A DNA stretch of 12,275 bases, from the NCBI GenBank assembly GCA_021809365.1, contig JAKBAC010000102.1, positions 1-12,275 on the forward strand, in the 5' to 3' direction. Below, piece after piece: positions 1 through 6,469 of this stretch; within the stretch, counting starts at the first letter, position 1, and every line of letters starts with the position of its first letter. Source of the DNA: Planctomycetota bacterium. GTDB taxonomy: Bacteria; Planctomycetota; Phycisphaerae; WQYP01. The notes below the pieces were generated by a model that was not told the DNA's origin, searched no databases, and worked only from the letters and a program-made list of their open reading frames with translations. The position numbers were made by a program, and so were the translations under genes.

Positions 1-1
1 C

Positions 2-214
2 CCGCGTTCCGATGCACGCCGTGAAATGATCGGCAGCGGTGATCGCAATGAACGCATCCGCACCTATAATTTTCCCCAGAATCGCCTGACCGACCACCGC
101 CTGAACCGCAACTTCCCGCTGGAGAACATCGTCGCCGGCGACATGTCCGATCTCCTGCTGGCCCTCCGTGATCTCGCCCGCGAACGCCAACTGGAATCCA
201 TGCTCGATTCTTAA
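2..214 (+). CDS. prfA: Peptide chain release factor 1, C-terminal fragment
   Basis: This is the last 70 codons of release factor 1, which recognises UAA and UAG stop codons on the ribosome and triggers release of the finished protein. The frame is open from base 2, so the gene begins before the window and the catalytic GGQ loop is not seen. What is visible is the conserved block after [22 protein letters not shown], then LTDHRLN and a tail with [18 protein letters not shown]. The [15 protein letters not shown] form is typical of RF1; RF2 has a different sequence at this place. The stop is TAA at 212-214. A small hairpin follows directly, and the next gene converges from the other strand. No prmC-like methyltransferase gene, a frequent neighbour of prfA, lies just downstream. 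Confidence 0.93.
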   Translation, partial: PRSDARREMIGSGDRNERIRTYNFPQNRLTDHRLNRNFPLENIVAGDMSDLLLALRDLARERQLESMLDS

Positions 215-216
215 CT

Positions 217-241
217 GTTCCGCCATCTTATTTGGCGGGGC
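217..241. terminator. Hairpin between convergent genes, possible bidirectional terminator
   Basis: CCGCCA (220-225) pairs with TGGCGG (233-238) around a 7-base loop, and weaker G-T and G-C pairs could extend the stem outward. It lies between the prfA stop and the stop of the minus-strand gene, and overlaps the last codon of the latter. Neither side has a clear T-run, so a terminator role is inferred from position rather than from a full intrinsic terminator. Confidence 0.35.
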
Positions 242-575
242 TTATCGCGGTGGTTTCCATCGCGAATGTTGCGTGGACCGTATTGCCGGCGAAGGCTACG
301 GTTTTAGTCCCTGAGGCCGCCGGTACTAACGCGGCGGGGGGGTGGATCAGCGGGGGGCTGATCTGGGGCGGGGCGGACATAACCCAGTTACACAACGCCA
401 TGATAATGAGCAGTAACGCAAGAATATAGCCGGGAATGATGAATACTGTGGCAAGCATTCGGATAAGACGGGGACTTGCCAATTTCTCCCACGCTTCAGG
501 ATCCAGGGTTTTCCTGACCTTGCGGGCTTTGGGAAAAGAATCAGACCAATCCATTTTGAAGGGAATTTGCAGCAT
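228..575 (-). CDS. Small single-span membrane protein of unknown function
   Basis: I do not recognise a family. The 115-residue product has a charged, mostly basic N-terminal segment (about residues 1-38, including KARKVRK and LDPEAWEKL), one strong hydrophobic segment at about 40-66 (LATVFIIPGYILALLLIIMA), then a Pro/Ala-rich tail with PPQISPPLIHPPAALVP. This suggests a cytoplasmic N-terminus, one membrane helix and an outer tail. That it is a real gene is supported by AAGGAG placed 8 bases before the ATG and by a near-perfect sigma-54 promoter on the same strand at 679-693, which predicts a leader of about 90 nt. It runs toward prfA and is divergent from the ammonium transporter. Shared sigma-54 control suggests a role under nitrogen limitation; that is inference. 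A second ATG at codon 8 has no comparable ribosome binding site. Confidence 0.7.
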   Translation of the reverse strand: MLQIPFKMDWSDSFPKARKVRKTLDPEAWEKLASPRLIRMLATVFIIPGYILALLLIIMALCNWVMSAPPQISPPLIHPPAALVPAASGTKTVAFAGNTVHATFAMETTAISPAK

Positions 576-583
576 CGCTGGTA

Positions 584-589
584 CTCCTT
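584..589 (-). promoter_or_regulatory. Ribosome binding site of the small membrane protein gene
   Basis: Read on the minus strand, AAGGAG lies 8 bases before the ATG at 575-573. This is a full-strength Shine-Dalgarno match at good spacing. It fixes the start codon and is a main reason to accept the gene as real. Confidence 0.7.
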
Positions 590-678
590 ATGTAAGCTTG
601 TCGATGCCTGGGCCTCCGTTCTCACCTGAAATTTCGGCCGCAACATACGGTTGCCGCCACACGCAGGAATACTTAGCA

Positions 679-693
679 GCAAATTCTGTGCCA
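679..693 (-). promoter_or_regulatory. Sigma-54 (-24/-12) promoter for the small membrane protein gene
   Basis: On the minus strand the sequence reads TGGCAC, five bases (AGAAT), then TTGC followed by T. The invariant GG and GC doublets are exactly 10 bases apart, and the site matches the sigma-54 consensus TGGCAC-N5-TTGCW. The predicted transcription start is about position 667, some 90 bases before the ATG at 575. Genes with such promoters need an activating ATPase bound upstream. The closest copy of the TTCGATGCA repeat is about 245 bp upstream of this start site. Confidence 0.7.
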
Positions 694-867
694 TAGATTG
701 CGTGTCCCTCTTTTTGTATGATGCCTACAAGCTTTTGGGACTTTACGCTCATAAGCGATTGCCTCAATATTCCACGATCCATTTTGCAGTGCCGAAATAA
801 TGTTCAACTGGCGGCTGCTTTACTGCACAGTATTGAATCAACTTCGAGAAATCCTGCCCAAGAAATA

Positions 868-900
868 GACAGGCACTTGGGGACGGCCCTTTTTTTGCCA
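868..900. repeat. Possible REP-like repeat fragment
   Basis: The stretch contains GACAGGCAC, then GGGGACGGCCC and a run of seven T. Similar GGGGAC-plus-T-run sequences occur as dispersed repeats near IS200/Y1-type transposase genes in several bacterial groups, as far as I recall. Here it is a single copy, with no transposase nearby. The hairpin it could form (GGG with CCC, GGCA with TGCC) is too weak to call a terminator. The identity is a guess from motif style. Confidence 0.2.
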
Positions 901-907
901 GGATTGA

Positions 908-916
908 TTCGATGCA
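908..916 (+). repeat. TTCGATGCA site 1, candidate activator site
   Basis: First of three exact TTCGATGCA copies between the divergent sigma-54 promoters. It continues as TTCGATGCATGAAC, the least symmetric copy. It lies about 245 bp upstream of the predicted minus-strand start site and about 345 bp upstream of the predicted plus-strand start site. Confidence 0.35.
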
Positions 917-1094
917 TGAACTGAATTAGATGCCGCCGATGCGTTGTATAGCTCTGCTGTGGTGAATGCCCGCGATGCTTCCAGGTTGCTGCGGAAATAG
1001 CAATGACCTTAAAAGTTCGCAAAATAAAAGAAATACTGCCCACAGTTTCAACGTGTTTCGGTTTTCTGTGCATAAAACAGGCAGAGGGGGTGAA

Positions 1095-1108
1095 TTCGAT
1101 GCACGGAA
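1095..1108 (+). repeat. TTCGATGCA site 2, candidate activator site
   Basis: The sequence TTCGATGCACGGAA agrees with the palindrome TTCGATGCATCGAA at 12 of 14 positions. Its centre is about 153 bp before the predicted transporter start site, within the usual range of sigma-54 activator sites. It is 38 bp from site 3. Confidence 0.45.
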
Positions 1109-1132
1109 TCGCTCCGGGCTGGAAGGTAGCAT

Positions 1133-1146
1133 TTCGATGCATCTAA
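1133..1146 (+). repeat. TTCGATGCA site 3, candidate activator site
   Basis: The sequence TTCGATGCATCTAA differs from the perfect palindrome TTCGATGCATCGAA at one position, so it looks like a dimer binding site. Its centre is about 115 bp before the predicted transporter start site. It does not resemble the enteric NtrC site TGCAC-N7-GTGCA beyond the short TGCA core, so the regulator may be a different activator. Confidence 0.45.
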
Positions 1147-1228
1147 GCGTATTAATGTGGCGATACTTTGAATTCCGCAGGCTTTTTTGCCCCTTTACCT
1201 ACTGGCCACGGCCAGGCTCCGGCCATTG

Positions 1229-1243
1229 TGGCACAACAATTGC
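1229..1243 (+). promoter_or_regulatory. Sigma-54 (-24/-12) promoter for the ammonium transporter
   Basis: TGGCAC, five bases (AACAA), then TTGC followed by A matches the sigma-54 consensus, with GG and GC exactly 10 bases apart. The predicted transcription start is about position 1255, giving a leader of about 300 nt before the Amt start codon. Control of ammonium transporter genes by sigma-54 and NtrC-type activators is well established in Proteobacteria, so the gene context supports the site. Confidence 0.78.
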
Positions 1244-1254
1244 ATTAATCCACG

Positions 1255-1556
1255 CAGTAATCGGTTGGCGTTGACGGCTTCCCGGACGGAAGCATCAAAG
1301 CCTTGAATTTCATTAAAAAGCCACGTGGGCTAGTGCGCCTGCTCACTCGCAGGATGATTTTAGTCGGTGTGCCGCAGATGCAAAGCGGCTCCGCGACGCT
1401 TGCAGAAGATGCTTTGAGCCTTACCGGCTCGTAAGGAGGTGATCTTATTTACAAGACCCTGTGCTAAGTGTTCAAAAGACAGTTCCGCACCCGTGTGTAT
1501 CGGGTGAGCAAGGAGAGCTGCGACTGACAAGATCGTTCGCTAAGAGGTATTTGAGT
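1255..1556 (+). promoter_or_regulatory. Long structured 5' leader of the ammonium transporter mRNA
   Basis: Several local hairpins can be read: TTGA/TCAA plus GCTTCC/GGAAGC (1271-1298), AGCC/GGCT (1319-1331), CCTGC/GCAGG (1338-1353), GCCGC/GCGGC (1371-1389) and GAGCC/GGCTC (1416-1430). The last overlaps a rival hairpin, CCTTAC (1419-1424) with GTAAGG (1431-1436), which would pair the start of the strong Shine-Dalgarno sequence at 1433. The two cannot form together, as expected of an RNA switch. No known riboswitch core was recognised. A frame open over 1261-1434 has an ATG at 1354 and would give a 26-residue peptide ending at the Shine-Dalgarno sequence, but that ATG lacks a proper ribosome binding site. 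Confidence 0.35.
1433..1444 (+). promoter_or_regulatory. Perfect 12-nt Shine-Dalgarno sequence without a normal start codon
   Basis: AAGGAGGTGATC is fully complementary to the conserved 3' end of 16S rRNA. At normal spacing there is no ATG, GTG or TTG, only ATT at 1447, which would open a 6-codon frame ending at TAA 1465-1467. The next in-frame start for the transporter is GTG 1461, 21 bases beyond GGAGG, which is too far. It may be a ribosome standby site, a leader-peptide start, or a remnant of a lost gene. Confidence 0.4.
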
Positions 1557-3080
1557 ATGGATTTGAGCAACTTTTTTACAAAAAAGCGACTGCGCTGGTG
1601 GTCGATTGTTTCGCTGCTTGCGATGTTATCACTTTACGCCGGTCCGCTGGTAGCCCAAGTAGTCGCGCCGGCACCCACGCCGGCACCGGCGGTTGCGCCG
1701 GCGGCTGCAGCCACGGCCCCCGCAGCTTCTGCCCCTGCGGCACCGAATTATGCTACGCCCACATGGTTAAGTCACGGCGATACCTGCTGGCAGTTAATTG
1801 CCGCCACTATCGTCGGTATGCAAAGCATTCCCGGCCTGGCCATATTGTATGGCGGTGTCGTGAAGAAAAAATGGGCGATTAATTCTGCGTTCATGGTGTT
1901 TTATGCGTTTGCAGCCGTGCTGATTGCATGGTTGCTTTGGGCGTATAACATGGGCTTTGGTCCGCAGTGGTTCCCATTTGTGGGCCATCCCACTCCGGTG
2001 GCCAGTATTATGGACGAATTGAATCAGGCCATTGTGCCGGGTGCTAACGCCGCGTCACCTTTTGCCACGGCCGCGTTCCCAATGTCTGCCATGGTTTACT
2101 TCCAATTTGTGTTTGCCGCTATCACCCTGATTCTGATTGCAGGTTCACTGTTTGGTCGAATGAGCTTTGTGGCCTGGATGCTTTTTGTTCCGCTGTGGCT
2201 CACGTTCTCTTACGCTGTTGGTGCATTTACCCTGTGGGGCGGGGGTTTTCTGGCGCTCAAGGGAGTTATTGATTATTCAGGTGGGTACGTCATCCACCTG
2301 GCTGCGGGCGTCAGTGCATTTACCGCCGCTGCGATTATCGGGCCGCGATTAAAGCAGGATCGCACCAACTTCAAGCCCAATAATATTCTCATGGTTCTGG
2401 CCGGTGCCGGTATGGTATGGCTGGGATGGAACGGCTTTAATGGTGGCGACCCCTATTCGGCCAATGCCGACGCCGCTGTCGCTGTTCTGAACACCAACGT
2501 CGCCACGGCCATGGCACTGCTGGTCTGGATGTTCTGTGATTATGCCCGTTATGGCAAGCCCTCGGTGCTTGGCGCTGTGAATGGTATGATCGCCGGATTG
2601 GTGGCCATCACTCCTTCCGCCGGTGTATGCAACGGATACGGTGCATTGCTGGTTGGACTGTGTGCCGGCACCATTCCCTGGTTTACCATGAATGTTCTTA
2701 GCCAGAAGATGAGTGTATTTAAGAAAGTTGATGATTGCCTGGGAGTCATCCATACCCACGGCTTTGCCGGCTTGACCGGTGGGCTGCTGGTGGGCTTGTT
2801 GGCCACGACGCAAGGCGAAAGTGCGTTTGCCTGCGTGAATACCAATGGCGGATTATTTTACGGCGGCGGCTTCCAGCAGCTTTGGCTCCAGGCTGAAGGC
2901 GCCCTATTCATCATCGTACTTAATGTTGTGGTCACCGCTGCTATCTGCTACCTGATCAGGCTGTTTATTCCGCTTCGCATGTCTGATGAAATGCTGCGAA
3001 TTGGAGATCATGCCGTTCACGGTGAAGAAGCCTACGGTTTGGCTGAAGAAGATGATGCTGATGAATTAGTTCCAGCATAA
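1557..3080 (+). CDS. amt: Ammonium transporter, Amt family
   Basis: The 507-residue product is an inner-membrane ammonium channel of the Amt/MEP/Rh family, which works as a trimer and brings in ammonium when nitrogen is scarce. A signal peptide (about 1-34, ending LVAQ) and an Ala/Pro-rich linker (35-63) precede about eleven membrane helices. Family marks include DYSGG at 239-243 with the recruitment-site Asp, His247 and His401 as the twin pore histidines (IHTHGFAG), DYARYGKPSVLGAVNG at 328-343, and a C-terminal tail with HGEEAYGL. I chose ATG 1557 because AAGAGG sits 9 bases upstream and a signal peptide starts there; an in-frame GTG at 1461 would add 32 unlikely residues. No glnK gene is adjacent, although PII proteins often control such channels. 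Transcription is probably from the sigma-54 promoter at 1229, ending at the terminator at 3113. Confidence 0.96.
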   Translation: MDLSNFFTKKRLRWWSIVSLLAMLSLYAGPLVAQVVAPAPTPAPAVAPAAAATAPAASAPAAPNYATPTWLSHGDTCWQLIAATIVGMQSIPGLAILYGGVVKKKWAINSAFMVFYAFAAVLIAWLLWAYNMGFGPQWFPFVGHPTPVASIMDELNQAIVPGANAASPFATAAFPMSAMVYFQFVFAAITLILIAGSLFGRMSFVAWMLFVPLWLTFSYAVGAFTLWGGGFLALKGVIDYSGGYVIHLAAGVSAFTAAAIIGPRLKQDRTNFKPNNILMVLAGAGMVWLGWNGFNGGDPYSANADAAVAVLNTNVATAMALLVWMFCDYARYGKPSVLGAVNGMIAGLVAITPSAGVCNGYGALLVGLCAGTIPWFTMNVLSQKMSVFKKVDDCLGVIHTHGFAGLTGGLLVGLLATTQGESAFACVNTNGGLFYGGGFQQLWLQAEGALFIIVLNVVVTAAICYLIRLFIPLRMSDEMLRIGDHAVHGEEAYGLAEEDDADELVPA

Positions 3081-3112
3081 GCTTGAACGAACATCAGAAA
3101 TCCCCCAATTTT

Positions 3113-3149
3113 GGGCGGTCAAGGTGCCTACCTTGACCGCCCTTTTTTT
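3113..3149 (+). terminator. Strong rho-independent terminator after the ammonium transporter
   Basis: A 13-bp perfect stem, GGGCGGTCAAGGT (3113-3125) with ACCTTGACCGCCC (3130-3142), has a GCCT loop and is followed by seven T. It ends the amt transcript about 30 bases after the stop and separates it from the next gene, which therefore needs its own promoter. Confidence 0.95.
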
Positions 3150-3230
3150 ATCAGAGCTTTTCGCAGGTTTCCGCTTTTCTCCCTGAGATGTCACGGCTTT
3201 CGGCTGCGTACGGTAGAATCTGTAAGTGCT

Positions 3231-4349
3231 ATGACTGATCAGAACAGTGAATTATCTCCGTTGCATCTAGCCTTGTGGCTGGATCCCCGGCAACTTCCGC
3301 AGGAGGCGGGGTTTATCTATTCACTGGCCGTGGCCGCAAAGGCTGAGGGGTGCCGGATTTCCCTCATCGCACCCGCGAATGCGGATTTAAGCTTTCTGCC
3401 GAATCTGGGCGCACCGATTTTATCCCTTCCCACCCCTTCCGGACCGCGCTGGCTGAATTCCATCCGGCGACCATCCATGGCGATTATTAACCAGTTGAAA
3501 AAAACGCAGGTCGATGTGGTGCTGCAATTCGCCCCGCGCCAGGCACCCAATTCTCTGCAATTGCGTCTGGTGCAGGAATTTCCGGTGGTGCGATGGCTAT
3601 GGGATGCTTCCGATTTGGCACTTGGTTCCGGGCTGACTATTGATACGGCGCAACTGATCGTACCCTCACAGTATGCCATGGATCACTGCGGCTCCGACCG
3701 CGCCAAGGTATCTCTGATTCGCCCCGGTGTTATCGTGCACGAGCCGCCGGTCTCATCACACGGTACGCCTAATCGGCCGGCCTTCATGGTTTGCCTGGAT
3801 GTCATTTCAGATTATGCGTTATTCGCGGACCTGCTTGACGCGTGCCGCCGGCTGATGGATGAAAAGGCGGATTTTTTTCTCTTTCTTTGTGATGCCGGAA
3901 AAGACGCGCATAGCGCGTGGAAACTCTCGAATGATTTAGGGTTGCTTGATCGCATCAGCTTTATTCCCTATCGCTATGATATTGATCCATTGTTGAGCCA
4001 GGCGGACATATACATCCAACTTGGTGCTGCTTCGCGATTCAACTACACCACGCTGCGGGCCATGTCACGGAGAATTCCTGTTGTCGCCAATCCGGGAGTT
4101 CATGACGAGTTCTGCATCGACGGCCAAACATGTCGTGTATTTAACCGCGGCCAACCCGAAACGCTTTCCTCCGCCCTGGCAAACATGTTGGCCCATCCTG
4201 CGGCAGGGCGCGAAATGGCGCAGCGTGCCGCCACCCATTTACAACGACATTACAGCATGAGCGACGCCGTGCAGCGCCTGATCGCCCTGTGCCGACAGGC
4301 CGCCGGCATTCCGCTGACGTTGCCCAAAGCGCCGCCGTCTATTGTATAA
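3231..4349 (+). CDS. Glycosyltransferase-like protein, GT-B fold (family 4 type)
   Basis: The 372-residue product has the two-domain layout of GT-B enzymes that move a sugar from a nucleotide donor to an acceptor. The N-terminal half ends with VPSQYAM (144-150) and LIRPGV (162-167), equal to the usual linker region; the C-terminal Rossmann domain (about 184-372) has RISFIPY (241-247), ADIYIQLG (258-265) and RIPVVANPG (281-289). The EX7E motif of the nucleotide-binding site is altered: the two expected Glu positions read Ser268 and Arg276. It may use another donor, have another mechanism, or be inactive. The start ATG 3231 has no strong ribosome binding site. An in-frame TTG at 3111 lies in the terminator and is unlikely. 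No signal peptide or other polysaccharide gene is nearby, so the substrate cannot be guessed. Confidence 0.75.
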   Translation: MTDQNSELSPLHLALWLDPRQLPQEAGFIYSLAVAAKAEGCRISLIAPANADLSFLPNLGAPILSLPTPSGPRWLNSIRRPSMAIINQLKKTQVDVVLQFAPRQAPNSLQLRLVQEFPVVRWLWDASDLALGSGLTIDTAQLIVPSQYAMDHCGSDRAKVSLIRPGVIVHEPPVSSHGTPNRPAFMVCLDVISDYALFADLLDACRRLMDEKADFFLFLCDAGKDAHSAWKLSNDLGLLDRISFIPYRYDIDPLLSQADIYIQLGAASRFNYTTLRAMSRRIPVVANPGVHDEFCIDGQTCRVFNRGQPETLSSALANMLAHPAAGREMAQRAATHLQRHYSMSDAVQRLIALCRQAAGIPLTLPKAPPSIV

Positions 4350-4513
4350 TTTCCCTGCCGGGAGTATGTCCACCGTGCATCAGAACGGCCTCAAAGGCGG
4401 CGGGGCGATTCGTCAACGGACCGATGCGTCGCTTTAATTTTAACTGACCTGACGATATGGTAAACTACCTGACTCCTGGACTGTCCGGTAAGTCGTTGAA
4501 GACGGAGCTTCGC

Positions 4514-6469
4514 ATGTTTTGGCAACAGGCCTTTGCACCACGGGAATCGGCGAAGAAAAGCAAAGCTCTGAAATCCGATGGCGGTATTCCGGTCGCCCTG
4601 CCTGAATCCGTGCCTTTTACCGCCACCTACGCCTCTGATCCCGACTTCATTCGTTTACGCCTGGAATTGGAAAAACTCAAACTGCTTCGCGGCTTTGATG
4701 AACTGCTGTGTCTGGAGGGACTTCGGGGGGTGGATCAACTGCCGCATCAGATTGAAACCGTGCGCAAGGTGTTGCGGTATTTTCATGGGCGCGTGCTGCT
4801 GGCGGATGAAGTGGGGCTGGGAAAAACCATCGAGGCCGCTTTGTTGCTGCGGGAATATGTGCTCCGGGGAATGATTAAACGCATTCTTATTCTTGTACCC
4901 TCGCCGCTGACGGGACAGTGGCGGGATGAGTTGTCCGGTAAATTTGATCTGGATTTTGACCTTGCCGCTTCCGGCTGGAATCGCGATCATTGGACCCAGC
5001 GCCAGCGGGTTATCGCGTCCATTTCCCTGGCGAAAAGTCGGCGGCATTTTGATCTCTGCTCGGCTGATCCCTGGGATCTGGTGGTCGTGGATGAAGCCCA
5101 TCATTGTAAAAACCGCACCACGCGAAACTGGCAACTGGTCAATGCGCTGAAACGTCGGCATATTTTCCTGCTCACCGCCACGCCGGTGCAGAATAACCTC
5201 ATTGAACTGTACAACCTGCTGACCCTATTGGAACCGGGGCATCTGAAAACCGAATCCGATTTCAAAAAGAATTTTGTCACGCGCGGTAATCCACGCGATC
5301 CGCGCAACCGCCGGGTTCTGCGGGATTTGCTTTCCCAGGTGATGGTCCGCAATACCCGCAGCCTCGTGAATATTCAGTTGCCGCGCCGCTATGCCCAGAC
5401 CTTTGCAATCGAGGCCGGCGCGGAAGAGGCACAACTCTACCGCCATCTGGATTCTTATTTGCGATGGCGCTGCCAGCCGCTGCATGCCCAGCCTGGCCGA
5501 GAGGAAGACAATAACTCAGGCGACGCCGAGCAGGCCATTGAAGAATCATCCGTGCTGGCGAGCATTTCCGAAGGCGTCGTGCAAAGTTCCGCCGCGCACG
5601 AGCGTGCGGACAGATTCTTACCCGGGGCCGGGGCGGGCAAATGGGCGACCCTGGAAGAACTTTGGCGGTATCCTCCGGACGATCTTCCGCTGCTGAACCG
5701 CTTGCAGATTAACGCCGTTCTCATGGCCGCCGGCAGTCATCCACTGGCTTTGCGTCCGGCATTGGAGCGTCTGGGCGTGCAGGATCCGCGGGTTGCACCA
5801 TTGCTGCAACTGGCAAGGGATCTGACTCAATCAGCCAAGGAAACCAAGCTGCTTGAACTGCTGAAGAAAAACCAAACGGATAAAACACTGGTGTTCGCGA
5901 ATTTCCGCGCAACGCTTGATTGTCTGGCCGGATTGCTGGAGCGCCACGGGATACGCTTCGTACTTTTCACCGGCAGCCAAAGCCAGTTGGAAAAGGAAAT
6001 GGCCATTGATCAATTCCGGCATGACGTGCCGGTGATGCTCTGCTCTGATTCCGGGGGAGAAGGTTTTAATCTGCAGTTCTGCAATACGCTCATTAACTTT
6101 GATCTGCCGTGGAACCCCATGCGCATTGAGCAGCGTATCGGGCGGGTGCACCGCATCGGGCAGACGCGCGACGTTTTTGTTTTCAATTTATGCACGCGCG
6201 GTTCGCTGGAGGAAAAAATTCTGGCTGTGCTCAACGACAAATTGCGAATGTTTGAACTGGTGGTCGGAGAAATCGGTTCCATTCTCGGCAACACGGAAAA
6301 TGGGGAGGATTTTGAGTCGCTGGTGCTGAATCTATGGATCAAATCCGCCGGTCCCGCCGAACTGGATACAGCCTTTGATGATCTTGGGGACACTTTGGTG
6401 CAGGCCCAGGGTGACTATCTCAAAACCAAGGAACTGGACGAAGCACTATTCGGGGAGGATTTTGCTTGA
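4514..6469 (+). CDS. SNF2/RapA-type helicase-like ATPase
   Basis: The 651-residue product has all the motifs of a SNF2-family ATPase, motors that move along double-stranded DNA to remodel bound protein. Visible are LADEVGLGKTIEA (Walker A Lys104), ILILVPSPLTGQW, VVVDEAHHCKN (DEAH at 193-196), FLLTATPVQNN (TAT at 221-223), KTLVFANF, CSDSGGEGFNLQ and the arginine finger block EQRIGRVHRIGQ (about 539-550). The ADEVGLGKTIEA form is that of RapA/HepA and of DISARM-type helicases. About 70 residues of low-similarity sequence (322-391) sit between the two motor domains. I prefer ATG 4514 because GGAG lies 6 bases upstream; ATG 4457 would add 19 residues and has a weak site. The downstream gene starts inside its stop codon, so the two products probably act together. 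No endonuclease or methylase gene adjoins it. Confidence 0.9.
   Translation: MFWQQAFAPRESAKKSKALKSDGGIPVALPESVPFTATYASDPDFIRLRLELEKLKLLRGFDELLCLEGLRGVDQLPHQIETVRKVLRYFHGRVLLADEVGLGKTIEAALLLREYVLRGMIKRILILVPSPLTGQWRDELSGKFDLDFDLAASGWNRDHWTQRQRVIASISLAKSRRHFDLCSADPWDLVVVDEAHHCKNRTTRNWQLVNALKRRHIFLLTATPVQNNLIELYNLLTLLEPGHLKTESDFKKNFVTRGNPRDPRNRRVLRDLLSQVMVRNTRSLVNIQLPRRYAQTFAIEAGAEEAQLYRHLDSYLRWRCQPLHAQPGREEDNNSGDAEQAIEESSVLASISEGVVQSSAAHERADRFLPGAGAGKWATLEELWRYPPDDLPLLNRLQINAVLMAAGSHPLALRPALERLGVQDPRVAPLLQLARDLTQSAKETKLLELLKKNQTDKTLVFANFRATLDCLAGLLERHGIRFVLFTGSQSQLEKEMAIDQFRHDVPVMLCSDSGGEGFNLQFCNTLINFDLPWNPMRIEQRIGRVHRIGQTRDVFVFNLCTRGSLEEKILAVLNDKLRMFELVVGEIGSILGNTENGEDFESLVLNLWIKSAGPAELDTAFDDLGDTLVQAQGDYLKTKELDEALFGEDFA
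6452..6458 (+). promoter_or_regulatory. Ribosome binding site that sets a TTG start
   Basis: GGGGAGG lies inside the end of the helicase gene, 7 bases before TTG 6466 and 19 before ATG 6478. The spacing supports TTG as the true start of the second gene and indicates translational coupling with the helicase. Confidence 0.6.

Larger units (their letters stand above)
576..1228. other. Gene-free divergent regulatory region
   Basis: I find no convincing gene here. The open frames on both strands lack good ribosome binding sites and give peptides unlike any family I know. What it does hold is the minus-strand sigma-54 promoter, three TTCGATGCA sites and a T-rich motif at 868-900. It separates the divergent small membrane protein and ammonium transporter genes. 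The long gap is consistent with a shared control region, but decayed genes cannot be excluded. Confidence 0.5.

Noticed and set aside
868..897. A rho-independent terminator at GGGGACGGCCC plus T-run.
   Set aside because: The stem has only three consecutive pairs, and no gene ends just upstream.
804..1142. An open frame of 112 codons on the minus strand within the divergent region.
   Set aside because: No ribosome binding site, no recognisable domain, and it overlaps the candidate operator sites; it looks like a chance frame.
966..1274. An open frame of 102 codons on the plus strand before amt.
   Set aside because: It would cover the operators and the sigma-54 promoter, and its product has an erratic composition unlike a folded protein.
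1271..1320. GACGGAAGCA resembles the core of the glutamine (glnA) riboswitch, which would suit an ammonium transporter leader.
   Set aside because: The partner CGTTCATC-like block and the closing GGAACG strand are missing, and the bases are better explained by the local hairpin GCTTCC/GGAAGC.
1354..1434. A possible 26-residue peptide, ATG 1354 to TAA 1434, in the amt leader.
   Set aside because: Only AGG touches the ATG, at the wrong spacing; a coding role is possible but not supported.
1461..1556. GTG 1461 as the start of Amt, giving 32 more residues.
   Set aside because: The strong Shine-Dalgarno sequence is 21 bases away, and the added residues would precede a normal signal peptide that has its own ribosome binding site at ATG 1557.
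4438..4466. A sigma-70 promoter before the helicase (TAAACT as -10).
   Set aside because: The -10 matches at four of six positions and no acceptable -35 lies at the right distance.
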